A stretch of 64,000 bases of DNA from JANNRR01 sp043736155 (GTDB lineage: Bacteria > Pseudomonadota > Alphaproteobacteria > Rhodobacterales > Rhodobacteraceae): contig JAYTDA010000313.1 in the NCBI GenBank assembly GCA_043736155.1, positions 1 through 64,000 of the forward strand, in the 5' to 3' direction. Positions 15,039 through 24,213 of this stretch are shown one piece after another. Under the pieces are notes generated by a model. It had not been told where the DNA came from. It did not search any database and saw only the letters and a list, made by a program, of their open reading frames with translations. The translations under genes and the position numbers were made by a program. Positions within the stretch are counted from its first letter, which is position 1. The number at the start of each line of letters is the position of its first letter.

Positions 15039-16189
15039 TGGCAGCCCCTGCGCACAGCAAACCGATGATCCATGCCGGTGAAGCCGCCGATGACCGGCTG
15101 TCCACCGTCTCCACCACATCGCAAAGCTATGGCGCGCTGGTCTGGCGGCGGTTTCGCCGCTCGATCCCGGGGGTGGTCGGCGGCGTGCTGGTGGCCTCGA
15201 TGCTTTTCATCTCGGTCTTTGCCGACTTTTTCGCCCCGATGAACCCGCGCGCGCCGTCGATTGCCTTTGCCCCGCCGGACCGGATCGGCTTTCATGTGCC
15301 GGAGGTCGGCTGGCAATTGCGCCCCGTCGCCTTTCCCATCGTGGAAAGCCCGGATGAACTGGACCCGGTGACCTTTCAGCCGCTGAACGGCCCCGATTAC
15401 AAGAACCCGCGCAAACTGGTGTTTTTCGCGCCGGGGTGGGAGTACAAGTTTCTGGGCCTGATCCCGGCCAGCCGCCATCTGATTGCGGTCGAGGACGGAT
15501 CGCCGCTGCATATCCTTGGCACTGACAAACTGGGCCGCGATATCCTGTCGCGCGGCATCATCGGCAGCCGGGTGTCGCTGGCCATTTCGCTGATTTCGGT
15601 GGCGCTGATCACCATCATCGGCACCCTGCTGGGCATCGCATCGGGCTATATCGGCGGCCGGTTCGACATGTGGTTTCAGCGCTTTGTCGAGATCATTCTG
15701 GCCTTCCCACAGCTGCCTTTGTACCTGGCTCTTGCAACCCTGATCCCGGTGACGGCACCGACCTGGCTGTTCCTGACCTTTGTCGTGGCGGTGATCGTCG
15801 GCCTGGGCTGGGCGCAACTCAGCCGCGAGGTGCGGTCAAAAACCCTGGCGATGCGGCGCATCGACTATGTAAGGGCGGCGCAGGCGGTGGGGGCGGGCGA
15901 CTGGCGCATCATCAGCCGACATATCCTGCCCAATGTGCTGAGCCATGTGATCGTGTCGGTGACCTTGGGGATTCCGACCATCGTGCTTCTGGAAAGTTTC
16001 CTCGGGTTTCTCGGCTTTGCGGTGAAGCCGCCGATGATTTCCTGGGGCCTGATGCTGCAAGACTCCGGCACCTTTTCGGTGATCGGCTCTTACCCGTGGA
16101 TTCTCAGCCCGGTCGGGTTTGTGCTGCTGACGGTTTTTGCCTTTAACGCTTTGGGCGACGGCTTGCGCGATGCCGTTGACCCCTATTGA
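15038..16189 (+). CDS. ABC transporter permease (DppC/OppC type)
   Basis: 383 residues from ATG 15038. A cytoplasmic N-terminal tail of about 40 residues precedes the first helix (SIPGVVGGVLVASMLFISVFADFF). Then comes a long periplasmic domain (about 68-160) and a five-helix core; HILGTDKLGRDILSRGIIGSR is the DppC hallmark, and the EAA loop is YVRAAQAVGAGDWRIISRHILPN. It pairs with the 14010-15038 permease. The enlarged periplasmic domain (with FAPPDRIGFHVPEVGW) is longer than in most dipeptide transporters and fits a bulky ligand. Confidence 0.92.
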   Translation: MAAPAHSKPMIHAGEAADDRLSTVSTTSQSYGALVWRRFRRSIPGVVGGVLVASMLFISVFADFFAPMNPRAPSIAFAPPDRIGFHVPEVGWQLRPVAFPIVESPDELDPVTFQPLNGPDYKNPRKLVFFAPGWEYKFLGLIPASRHLIAVEDGSPLHILGTDKLGRDILSRGIIGSRVSLAISLISVALITIIGTLLGIASGYIGGRFDMWFQRFVEIILAFPQLPLYLALATLIPVTAPTWLFLTFVVAVIVGLGWAQLSREVRSKTLAMRRIDYVRAAQAVGAGDWRIISRHILPNVLSHVIVSVTLGIPTIVLLESFLGFLGFAVKPPMISWGLMLQDSGTFSVIGSYPWILSPVGFVLLTVFAFNALGDGLRDAVDPY

Positions 16190-16196
16190 GGTTGTG

Positions 16197-17837
16197 ATGA
16201 AAGACAGCGTGAACCTGGTGCCACCAGCGTCTGACATCGTGATTGATGCACGGAATGTGCAGGTGCGCTTTGGCGTCGATGGCGGCGTGATCGAGGCGGT
16301 CAAGAATGTCAGCTTCAAGGTCGCACGCGGGCAAACCATTGCTTTGGTGGGTGAATCCGGGTCTGGAAAATCGGTGACAGCGCGGGCGGTGATGCGGCTG
16401 CTGTCGAAACGGGCGCGGGTCGGGGCGGATACCCGCATCCTCTATAACGGTGCCGACATGGCGCATCTGGATGCGGCGTCGATGCGCAAGCTGCGCGGCA
16501 ACCGAATCTCGATGATCTTTCAGGAACCGATGTCGTCGCTGAACCCGGTCTATACCGTCGGCGCGCAAATCGCCGAAGTGCTGCGGCTGCATCAGGGCAT
16601 GACACGGGCACAGGCGATGGCGCGGGCGCGCGAACTGCTGGAAGAGGTGCAGATACCCGATCCCGAAAGCCGCCTGCGCTCCTATCCGCACCAGCTTTCG
16701 GGCGGGCAAAGACAGCGGGTGATGATTGCCATTGCTCTTGCCAACCGGCCCGATGTGCTGATTGCCGATGAACCGACCACGGCGCTGGATGTGACGGTTC
16801 AGGCGCAGATATTGCAGCTGATCGATGAGTTGAAGGCGCGGCTGGGCATGGCGGTGGTGCTGATCACCCACGATCTGACGGTGGTGCGGCAGTTTGCCCA
16901 GCATGTCTATGTGATGCAGCACGGCGAAGTGCGCGAAGACGGCCCGACTGAACGGATTTTCACCGCGCCGCAGCATCCCTACACGCGGCGGCTGTTGGCC
17001 TCGGAACCCAAAGGCGAGGCGGTGCCGATCTCTGGCAGCGCCGATGAGGTGCTGACCGGGGATCAGGTGCGTGTCAGCTTTACCCTGCGCAAGGGCGGGG
17101 CGTTCCGGGCGAAGAAGACCGAACTGGTGGCGGTGGACAGCCTGTCGCTGACGCTGAAACGCGGCGAGACTCTGGGGCTGGTCGGCGAATCCGGGTCGGG
17201 AAAAACCACCTTTGGTCAGGCGCTGATGCGGCTGATCCCGACCGATGGCGGCCAGGTCAGCTTTGAGGGCCAGCGGATCGACCAGTTGTCCCGCAAGGGC
17301 TTGCAGCCGTTTCGCAGCCGGATGCAGATCGTGTTTCAGGACCCCTATTCCAGCATGAACCCCCGGATGTCGGTGCGCCAGATCATCGAAGAGGGGCTGA
17401 TCGTCAATCGCATCGGCAGCAGCCGCGCCGACCGGCTGGACCGGGTGAAAAAGGCGCTGCGCGATGCCGGGATGCCTGACACCATTCTGATGCGGTTCCC
17501 GCATGAATTTTCCGGTGGCCAGCGTCAGCGGCTGGCGATTGCCCGCGCCATCGCGCTGGAACCGGAGTTCATTCTGCTGGATGAACCGACCTCGGCGCTG
17601 GATCTTTCTGTGCAAGCGCAGATCATTGACCTGCTGCGCAAACTGCAGGCGGATCGCGGCCTTAGCTACCTGTTCATTTCGCACGACCTGAAGGTGGTCC
17701 GTGCCCTGTGTCACCGGGTTCTGGTGATGCTGAACGGTCAGATCGTCGAACAGGGGCCAGTCGCAGATGTACTGGAAAACCCGCAAACCGACTATACCAA
17801 AAGGCTGGTTCGCGCCGCCTTTGACATCGCAACATGA
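16197..17837 (+). CDS. Fused double ABC ATPase (DppD-DppF type)
   Basis: 546 residues from ATG 16197; the frame is open 20 codons further upstream but that part overlaps the permease gene. Two complete nucleotide-binding domains lie in tandem. The first has GESGSGKS, LSGGQRQRVMIAIALA and LIADEPTTALD; the second has GESGSGKT, FSGGQRQRLAIARAIA and ILLDEPTSALD. Each is followed by the oligopeptide-type C-terminal extension (APQHPYTRRLLAS; NPQTDYTKRLVRAA). One polypeptide therefore replaces the separate D and F subunits. It supplies energy for the importer encoded just upstream. The stop overlaps the ATG at 17834. Confidence 0.94.
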   Translation: MKDSVNLVPPASDIVIDARNVQVRFGVDGGVIEAVKNVSFKVARGQTIALVGESGSGKSVTARAVMRLLSKRARVGADTRILYNGADMAHLDAASMRKLRGNRISMIFQEPMSSLNPVYTVGAQIAEVLRLHQGMTRAQAMARARELLEEVQIPDPESRLRSYPHQLSGGQRQRVMIAIALANRPDVLIADEPTTALDVTVQAQILQLIDELKARLGMAVVLITHDLTVVRQFAQHVYVMQHGEVREDGPTERIFTAPQHPYTRRLLASEPKGEAVPISGSADEVLTGDQVRVSFTLRKGGAFRAKKTELVAVDSLSLTLKRGETLGLVGESGSGKTTFGQALMRLIPTDGGQVSFEGQRIDQLSRKGLQPFRSRMQIVFQDPYSSMNPRMSVRQIIEEGLIVNRIGSSRADRLDRVKKALRDAGMPDTILMRFPHEFSGGQRQRLAIARAIALEPEFILLDEPTSALDLSVQAQIIDLLRKLQADRGLSYLFISHDLKVVRALCHRVLVMLNGQIVEQGPVADVLENPQTDYTKRLVRAAFDIAT

Positions 17838-17845
17838 GGCCAAGC

Positions 17846-19216
17846 ATGACCAACCACCCCATTGTCACCTTTATCGGCGCCGGATCGGCGGTGTTTGCCA
17901 AGAACATCGCAGGCGACATCCTCAGCCGCCCGGCGCTGGCCGCCGCCGAGCTTCGCCTGATGGACATCAACCCGGAGCGGCTGGAAGAGTCAGAGACCAT
18001 CATCGGCAAGCTGGCGCAGACCCTGGGCAGCAAAGCCACGATCAAGACCTTTACCAACCAGCGCCGCGCGCTGGAGGGCTGCGATTTCGTGGTGTGCTGC
18101 TTTCAGGTCGGCGGCTATGATCCCTGCACCATCACCGATTTCGAAGTGCCGAAAAAGTTCGGCCTGCGCCAGACCATCGCCGACACCCTTGGCATCGGCG
18201 GCATCATGCGCGGCATCCGCACCGTGCCGGTGCTGTGGTCGATCTGTGAAGACATGATGCAGGTCGCCCCCAATGCGATCATGATGCAATATGTGAACCC
18301 GATGGCGATCAACACCTGGGCAATCGCGGCGAAATACCCGAAAATTCGCCAGGTCGGCCTGTGCCATTCGGTGCAGGGCACCGCTTACGAACTGGCCCGC
18401 GATCTGGAGATTCCAGTCGAGGACATCCGCTATCGCGCCGGTGGCATCAATCACATGGCGTTCTACATGACCTTTGAACACCGGCAGGCTGACGGGTCTT
18501 ACAAAGACCTGTATCCGGCATTGAAACAGGGGTACCGCGAAGGGCGATACCCGAAACCCTCGCACTGGAACCCGCGCTGCCCGAACAAGGTGCGCTATGA
18601 AATGCTGACCCGGCTGGGCTATTTTGTCACTGAATCGTCGGAACATTTTGCCGAATACACGCCCTGGTTCATCAAGCGCGACCGGCCGGACCTGATCGAG
18701 AAATTCGGGATTCCGCTGGATGAATACCCGGTGCGCTGCATCGAACAGATTGCGCGCTGGAAAAAAGAGGCGGCGGCGCTGAAGACGGCGAACAGTGTCG
18801 AAGTCAGTGAAAGCCACGAATATGCCAGCCAGATCGTCAATTCGGTCGTCACCGGCCAGCCGTCGGTGATCTATGGCAACCATGGCAACCGCGGTTACAT
18901 TCCGCAACTGCCCGATGGCTGTGCCGTGGAAGTGCCGACGCTGGTCGATCACATGGGGTTGCAACCGACGGTGGTGACCGACATTCCGCCGCAGCTGATC
19001 GCGCTGATGCGCACCAACATCAATGTGCAGGATCTGACGGTGCAGGCGCTGCTGACCGAGAACCCCGAGCATATCTACCACGCCGCGATGCTGGACCCGC
19101 ACACCGCTGCTGAATTGGACCTGCAACAGATATGGGACCTGACCCACGACCTTCTGGCGGCGCATGGCGACTGGCTGCCGGAATGGGCGCGGGTGCCACA
19201 ACGCAAGGCCGGCTGA
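17846..19216 (+). CDS. GH4 NAD-dependent glycosidase with CHSV motif, predicted alpha-galactosidase
   Basis: 456 residues from ATG 17846, chosen because GAGGCC stands 5-6 bp before it; the ATG at 17834 overlaps the ATPase stop. The N-terminal Rossmann fold starts VTFIGAGSAVFAKNI. Metal and catalytic residues of family 4 are present: Cys173-His-Ser-Val176 and His203 in GINHMAFYM, plus NPMAINTW near 151. GH4 enzymes use NAD+, Mn2+ and a redox-elimination mechanism in the cytoplasm. In this family a CHSV motif goes with alpha-galactosidases. The MelR-like regulator and importer agree with alpha-galactoside use. Substrate still to be tested. Confidence 0.9.
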   Translation: MTNHPIVTFIGAGSAVFAKNIAGDILSRPALAAAELRLMDINPERLEESETIIGKLAQTLGSKATIKTFTNQRRALEGCDFVVCCFQVGGYDPCTITDFEVPKKFGLRQTIADTLGIGGIMRGIRTVPVLWSICEDMMQVAPNAIMMQYVNPMAINTWAIAAKYPKIRQVGLCHSVQGTAYELARDLEIPVEDIRYRAGGINHMAFYMTFEHRQADGSYKDLYPALKQGYREGRYPKPSHWNPRCPNKVRYEMLTRLGYFVTESSEHFAEYTPWFIKRDRPDLIEKFGIPLDEYPVRCIEQIARWKKEAAALKTANSVEVSESHEYASQIVNSVVTGQPSVIYGNHGNRGYIPQLPDGCAVEVPTLVDHMGLQPTVVTDIPPQLIALMRTNINVQDLTVQALLTENPEHIYHAAMLDPHTAAELDLQQIWDLTHDLLAAHGDWLPEWARVPQRKAG

Positions 19217-19217
19217 G

Positions 19218-20705
19218 ATGTGGCCCGCGCGTATCGTCATTGTCGGTGGCGGCACCGCCGGTTGGCTGGCGGCGCTGATGCTGGGCGATGCGGCGCGCCG
19301 GGCCGGGGCTGTTTGTGCGATAACGGTGGTGGAAAGTTCGAAATTCGGCACCATTGGCGTCGGTGAAGGCACCACGGCGGTGTTTCGGATGATGCTGAAA
19401 CATCTGGGTCTGGATGAGTTCGAGTTTCTGGCGGCGACAGAGGCCACCATCAAGTTCGGTATCCGCCACCGCGACTGGCGGCGGCTGGAGCACAGCTATG
19501 ACGGCCCGATTGACGACCCGCATCTGGTGGCGGGTGTCATGCCGGGTGGCCTTGATGCTGCACAGGTGGCGATGGGGCGCAGGGTGGGTGAAACCCACCT
19601 GTTCCAACACCTGATCGACGGGGCCAAAAGCCCCTATGCTTTGCGACCCGGCGGCTTCATCCCCGCCGGGCCGTTTCATCATGCCTTTCATTTCGATCAG
19701 GCCTTGGCGGGCAAGTATCTGAAAACCAAAGCCGGTTCCGTGACGCTGATCGACGATCAGGTGACCGGGGTGGAAACCGGGGCTGCCGGGATCACCGCAC
19801 TGGTGCTGGAATCGGGTCAGCAGGTGATGGGTGATTTCTTCATCGACTGTTCCGGCTTTCGCCGTGCCCTGATCGGGGCACTGGGGGCGACATGGATCGG
19901 TTACGGCGACGTGCTGCCGGTCAACCGCGCGATGCCGTTCTGGATCGACATTGCCCCCGGCGAGGAGATCGACCCCTTGACCCTGGCCTGGGCCCAAGGC
20001 GCGGGCTGGATGTGGAAGATTCCCACCGCCAGCCGCTATGGTTGCGGCTATGTCTATTCCGATGCCCATACCACCCCGGATCAGGCCAAGGCCGAGATTG
20101 AACGGGCGTTGGGCCATGAGATATTCCCCCGCAACGACATCCGGATCCATGCCGGGCGGCTGGACCAAAGCTGGATCGGCAATTGCGTGGCGCTGGGGCT
20201 GGCCAGTTCGTTTCTGGAGCCGCTGGAGGCAACCTCGATCCACGGCACCGTGGTGCAGTTGATGCTGCTGGCCACGTTGCTGGGGCAGGATGGTGGTGCT
20301 GAAGCCTTTAACGCCGCAGCGGCGCGGCAAGTGGATGATTTCCGCGATTTCATCCGGCTGCATTATGTCAGCGAGCGGCGCGATACGCCGTTCTGGCGCG
20401 ATGTTGCGAAAAGCCATCCTGCAGCATTGAAGCTGAAGTTGAGTATTTGGGCGAAAAACATGCCGCAAGCATCGGATTTCGCAGCCTTTCCTTTGGGTCT
20501 GCCGCATGTTGAAGGCCAGCTTTATACCCCGGTGCTGGATGGGTTGGGCCTGTTGAACCCCATTGCGGCCAAGGCGCGGCTGGGGGCGGACCCGCGCCCC
20601 GCCACGGCGGCGAAAACCCTGATTTCCGAATATCGCGCGGCGGCCGGGCAGTGCCTTGGTCACCGCGCTTTCCTGACATCGCTTCATGAAAAGGCAGCAG
20701 CATGA
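19218..20705 (+). CDS. Flavin-dependent tryptophan-halogenase-family protein
   Basis: 495 residues. The FAD-binding motif GGGTAGW is at 10-16 and the halogenase WxWxIP motif at 264-269 (WMWKIP). The catalytic lysine of PrnA-type halogenases is matched by Lys79 in EATIKF, and the second acidic residue by Glu337 in SSFLEPLEATSIHG. The WxWxIP motif blocks monooxygenase chemistry in the family, so this looks like a true halogenase-fold enzyme, probably using FADH2 from a separate reductase. It starts 1 bp after the first GH4 stop and its own stop overlaps the second GH4 start (ATGA). Placement inside a glycoside-catabolic operon is unusual; the substrate is unknown and could be a sugar-linked or aromatic aglycone. 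Confidence 0.88.
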   Translation: MWPARIVIVGGGTAGWLAALMLGDAARRAGAVCAITVVESSKFGTIGVGEGTTAVFRMMLKHLGLDEFEFLAATEATIKFGIRHRDWRRLEHSYDGPIDDPHLVAGVMPGGLDAAQVAMGRRVGETHLFQHLIDGAKSPYALRPGGFIPAGPFHHAFHFDQALAGKYLKTKAGSVTLIDDQVTGVETGAAGITALVLESGQQVMGDFFIDCSGFRRALIGALGATWIGYGDVLPVNRAMPFWIDIAPGEEIDPLTLAWAQGAGWMWKIPTASRYGCGYVYSDAHTTPDQAKAEIERALGHEIFPRNDIRIHAGRLDQSWIGNCVALGLASSFLEPLEATSIHGTVVQLMLLATLLGQDGGAEAFNAAAARQVDDFRDFIRLHYVSERRDTPFWRDVAKSHPAALKLKLSIWAKNMPQASDFAAFPLGLPHVEGQLYTPVLDGLGLLNPIAAKARLGADPRPATAAKTLISEYRAAAGQCLGHRAFLTSLHEKAAA

Positions 20706-22195
20706 GTTTCAAGATCACCATCATCGGCGCAGGCTCGGTCGGCTTCACCAAGAAGCTGTGTTCCGACATCCTGAAAGTGCCGGAATTCGAAGATATCGAA
20801 ATCGCGCTGACCGATATCAACGCCCATAATCTGGACATGATCGCCCAGATCATCCGCCGCATCGTCAGCGTCAACCGGCTGAAAACCCGGGTAACGGCGA
20901 CCACCGACCGCCGTGCCGCGCTGGAGGGGGCACGCTATGTGATGAACTGCGTCCGGATCGGCGGACTGGAGGCGTTTGCCGACGATATAAGGATTCCGCT
21001 GAAATATGGCGTCGATCAATGCGTCGGCGATACGATCTGTGCCGGTGGCATCCTGTATGCGCAGCGCGGCATCGTGGCGATGATGGAGTTCTGCAAGGAT
21101 ATCCGCGAGGTGTGTGAGCCGGACGCGCTGTTGCTCAATTATGCCAACCCGATGGCGATGATGACCTGGGCGGTGGTGGAACACGGGCAGGTGCGCACCG
21201 TCGGCCTGTGCCACGGGGTGCAGAACGGTCACCGCCAGATTGCCCGCGCCCTGGGTGTGCCGATGGAGGAGGTGGATATCATCTGTTCCGGCATCAACCA
21301 CCAGACCTGGTATCTGGATATCCGCCACAATGGCCGCAAGGTTTCCAAGGATGAACTGGTCGCGGCGTTCGAGGCGCATCCGGCGTTTTCCAACCAGGAA
21401 AAGGTGCGGATCGATGTGTTGAAGCGGTTTGGCTACTATTCGACCGAAAGCAACGGCCACCTGTCGGAATATCTGCCGTGGTACCGCAAGCGGCCCGACG
21501 AGATCATGGACTGGATTTCGATGGATGAGTGGATCCACGGCGAAACCGGCGGCTATCTGCGCTATTCCACCGAAAACCGGAACTGGTTCGAAGCGGATTT
21601 TCCGAAGTTTCTGGAGGAGGCCGGCGGGTCGCTGGCCGATTATGAACGCACCGATGAACATGCCAGTCATATTCTGGAGGCGCTGGAGACCGGGCGGACC
21701 TATCGCGGCCATTTCAATGTGAGAAACGGCGGCGTGATCCGCAATCTGCCGCCCGATTGCATCATCGAAAGCCCCGGTTTTGTTGACCGGTTCGGCATCA
21801 ACATGGTTGAAGGCATCACCCTGCCGGACGCCTGCGCCGCCACTTGCAACGCATCGGTCAACGTGCAGCGGATGGGGATGCGGGCGGCGATGACCGGTGA
21901 TCTGGACCTGTTGAAACAGGCGGTGCTGCATGACCCGCTGGTCGGCGCGATCTGTACCCCGGAAGAGGTCTGGCAGATGGTCGATGACATGGTGGTGGCG
22001 CAGGCACAGTGGCTGCCGCAATATGCCGATGCCATTCCGGCGGCGCGGGAGCGGTTGAAGAACCCGAAGGTCAAGACCCGGGACTGGGCTGGGGCGGCGC
22101 GGCTGGATGTACGCTCGGTTGCCACGCTGCGCGATGCCAAGGCGGCTAAGCAGGCGGCGGAGGGGCATGGGCTGGGCACCAAGGTGATGGGCTGA
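20702..22195 (+). CDS. GH4 NAD-dependent glycosidase with CHGV motif, predicted alpha-glucuronidase-like
   Basis: 497 residues. The Rossmann start is ITIIGAGSVGFTKKLC. Family 4 residues are Cys170-His-Gly-Val173 and His200 in CSGINHQTWYL, with NYANPMAMMTW near 146. It is only distantly like the first GH4 in this cluster. In GH4 the CHGV variant has been linked to alpha-glucuronidase activity, whereas CHSV is found in alpha-galactosidases, so the two enzymes should cut different bonds. The ATG overlaps the halogenase stop, so expression is coupled. Residues after about 440 (LKNPKVKTRDWAGAARLD onwards) form an Ala/Lys-rich tail. Substrate is inferred from motif only. Confidence 0.9.
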   Translation: MSFKITIIGAGSVGFTKKLCSDILKVPEFEDIEIALTDINAHNLDMIAQIIRRIVSVNRLKTRVTATTDRRAALEGARYVMNCVRIGGLEAFADDIRIPLKYGVDQCVGDTICAGGILYAQRGIVAMMEFCKDIREVCEPDALLLNYANPMAMMTWAVVEHGQVRTVGLCHGVQNGHRQIARALGVPMEEVDIICSGINHQTWYLDIRHNGRKVSKDELVAAFEAHPAFSNQEKVRIDVLKRFGYYSTESNGHLSEYLPWYRKRPDEIMDWISMDEWIHGETGGYLRYSTENRNWFEADFPKFLEEAGGSLADYERTDEHASHILEALETGRTYRGHFNVRNGGVIRNLPPDCIIESPGFVDRFGINMVEGITLPDACAATCNASVNVQRMGMRAAMTGDLDLLKQAVLHDPLVGAICTPEEVWQMVDDMVVAQAQWLPQYADAIPAARERLKNPKVKTRDWAGAARLDVRSVATLRDAKAAKQAAEGHGLGTKVMG

Positions 22196-22222
22196 AGCTG
22201 CGGGTCAAAGCGGGCCGGCGCG

Positions 22223-22253
22223 CAGGCGGGTTCCGCTTGCGCGTACCCGCCTG
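22223..22253. other. Stem-loop between GH4 and epimerase genes
   Basis: CAGGCGGGT and ACCCGCCTG form a perfect 9-bp stem around a 13-base loop, 28 bp after the GH4 stop. No T tract follows, so it is more likely an mRNA-stability or attenuation element than a full terminator. The epimerase start is 70 bp further on. Confidence 0.5.
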
Positions 22254-22323
22254 ATTGGTATCGTGGGCCAAGGCACTTTCGCAGCAGCGAAAGGCTGCAA
22301 CCCAAAAAGAACGCAGGAACATC

Positions 22324-23232
22324 ATGGCCAAGCGCATTGTTTTCACCGGTGGCTCCGGCAAGGCGGGGCGACATGCCGTGGCCTATCTGCAGGCGCGCAG
22401 CCACGACATCCTCAACCTGGATCTCAAGGTGCTGGATCTGCCCGGTGTCACTACCCTGATCACCGATCTGACCGACAGCGGCCAGTGCTTCAACGCGCTG
22501 TCGTGCCACTTCGGGATGGAGCGCTATGGCGATGGCGCCTTGCCGTCGGCTCCCGATGCGGTGGTGCATTTCGCCGCTGTGCCACGGGTGGGACTTGTGC
22601 CGGACAACACAACTTTTGCCGCCAATGTCCTGTCGACCTACAACGTGATCGAGGCGGCGATGAAGCTGGGGGTGCGCAAGGTGATTATCGCCAGTTCGGA
22701 AACGACCTATGGCGTTTGTTTCGCCGAGGGCGACAAGGACTACCACGCCTTTCCGCTGACCGAAGACTATGACAGCGACCCGATGGACAGCTACGGCCTG
22801 TCCAAGCTGGTCAACGAAAAGACCGCCCGCGCCTTTGCCATGCGCTTTGGCGCCGACATCTACGCGCTGCGGATCGGCAATGTGATCGAACCGCACGAAT
22901 ATGGCAATTTCCACGGCTGGCTGGCCGATCCGACCCTGCGCAAACGCAATGCCTGGAGCACGATCGATGTCCGCGATCTGGGGCAGATTGTCGATCTGTG
23001 CATTGCCAGGGATGGTCTGGGCTATCAGGTGTTCAACGCCGTCAATGACACTGTGACCGCCAATGAAACCACGCCCGAATTGCTGGCGAAGTTCGCCCCC
23101 GGCAGCCCGGTCACTCGCACGATGGGGCCAACCGAAGCGCCGATATCGAATGCAAAGGCGAAAGCCGTGCTGGGGTTCCGGGAAAACCATCCGTGGCGGC
23201 AGGAACCGGCTTTCGTCAGCGCGAAAGGCTGA
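22324..23232 (+). CDS. NAD-dependent sugar epimerase/dehydratase (extended SDR)
   Basis: 302 residues from ATG 22324, preceded by AGGAAC. The nucleotide-binding motif is IVFTGGSGKAGRHAV; the extended-SDR signature NVLSTYNVIEAA follows, then the catalytic Ser in IIASSETTYG and Tyr-x-x-x-Lys in DSYGLSKLVNEK. LRIGNVIEPHEY shapes the active site. The family includes UDP-sugar 4-epimerases and uronate dehydrogenases. Beside a CHGV-type GH4 enzyme, oxidation or epimerisation of a released uronate or keto-sugar is plausible, but the reaction is not defined by the motifs. Confidence 0.85.
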   Translation: MAKRIVFTGGSGKAGRHAVAYLQARSHDILNLDLKVLDLPGVTTLITDLTDSGQCFNALSCHFGMERYGDGALPSAPDAVVHFAAVPRVGLVPDNTTFAANVLSTYNVIEAAMKLGVRKVIIASSETTYGVCFAEGDKDYHAFPLTEDYDSDPMDSYGLSKLVNEKTARAFAMRFGADIYALRIGNVIEPHEYGNFHGWLADPTLRKRNAWSTIDVRDLGQIVDLCIARDGLGYQVFNAVNDTVTANETTPELLAKFAPGSPVTRTMGPTEAPISNAKAKAVLGFRENHPWRQEPAFVSAKG

Positions 23233-23304
23233 CGTTTTGCCGGAATGGCGGCAATTTTTGCCGAAAACACCATACAATGCGCCCAAAGTGGGCAGGGGAG
23301 AACC

Positions 23305-24213
23305 ATGACACAGGAAAACGTCGGCTTCATCGGGTTGGGCTTCATGGGCCATGGCATTGCCAAAAACATCGTGGAAAAGGGCTTTCCGCTGACCATTCTG
23401 GCCCGCGCCAACCGGGTGCCGGTGGAGGATCTGGTGGGGCGGGGCGCGCACGAGGTCGGCACGGTGGCAGAGGTCGGCAGCACCTCCTCCGTCGTGTTCC
23501 TGTGCGTCACCGGCTCACCGCAGGTCGAGGCGATCATTCGCGGGCCGGAGGGGCTGGCGGCCAGCATGGCGGCGGGCTCGGTGATCGTGGATTGCTCGAC
23601 CTCCGATCCGGTATCGACGATGGCGCTGGCGGCGGAACTGGAAGCCCGGGGCATCACCCTGGTCGATGCACCGCTGGGCCGCACCCCGAAAGAGGCGTGG
23701 GAGGGTACGCTGGATGCGATGGTGGGGGCAAGTGACGCGATGTTTGCCCGGTTGAAGCCGCTGCTGGACACCTGGGCCGGGCGCGTCCATCATATCGGCA
23801 TCACCGGCGACGGCCACCGGATGAAATTGCTGAACAACTTTCTGTCGCTGGGTTATGCAGCACTTTATGCCGAGGCGCTGACGCTGAGCGCCAGGGTCGG
23901 CATTTCACCGGCGCGGTTTGACAGTGTGATCCGCGGCGGGCGGATGGATTGCGGGTTTTACCAGACCTTCATGCAATGGACGCTGGAGGGCAACCGCGAT
24001 GCCCACAAGTTTTCCATTGCCAATGCCTTCAAGGATTTGCGCTATCTGGAATCAATGGCGGATGCGGCGGAGGTGGCCAACCCGATGGGCAATGCCGCCA
24101 AGAACGCCTTTGCCCATGCCCATGCCGTGGCACCGCAGGATTTCGTACCGATGCTGGCCACCCATACCGGGCGGGTCAATGGCGTGGACCTGATGCCGAG
24201 GTTAAAGCCATGA
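23305..24213 (+). CDS. 3-hydroxyisobutyrate-dehydrogenase-family oxidoreductase
   Basis: 302 residues from ATG 23305, preceded by GGGGAGA. The N-terminal Rossmann motif is VGFIGLGFMGHGIAKNI; the substrate-site segment is VDAPLGRTPKEAWEG and the catalytic Lys region GDGHRMKLLNNFLSLG. The family reduces semialdehydes such as tartronate semialdehyde or oxidises beta-hydroxyacids. In this operon it may process the small acid produced after sugar breakdown. The stop overlaps the SDR start (ATGA). Confidence 0.87.
   Translation: MTQENVGFIGLGFMGHGIAKNIVEKGFPLTILARANRVPVEDLVGRGAHEVGTVAEVGSTSSVVFLCVTGSPQVEAIIRGPEGLAASMAAGSVIVDCSTSDPVSTMALAAELEARGITLVDAPLGRTPKEAWEGTLDAMVGASDAMFARLKPLLDTWAGRVHHIGITGDGHRMKLLNNFLSLGYAALYAEALTLSARVGISPARFDSVIRGGRMDCGFYQTFMQWTLEGNRDAHKFSIANAFKDLRYLESMADAAEVANPMGNAAKNAFAHAHAVAPQDFVPMLATHTGRVNGVDLMPRLKP

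Noticed and set aside
19218..20705. Reading the halogenase-family gene as a plain FAD monooxygenase.
   Set aside because: WxWxIP, Lys79 and Glu337 are the specific halogenase-family features; monooxygenases lack WxWxIP.
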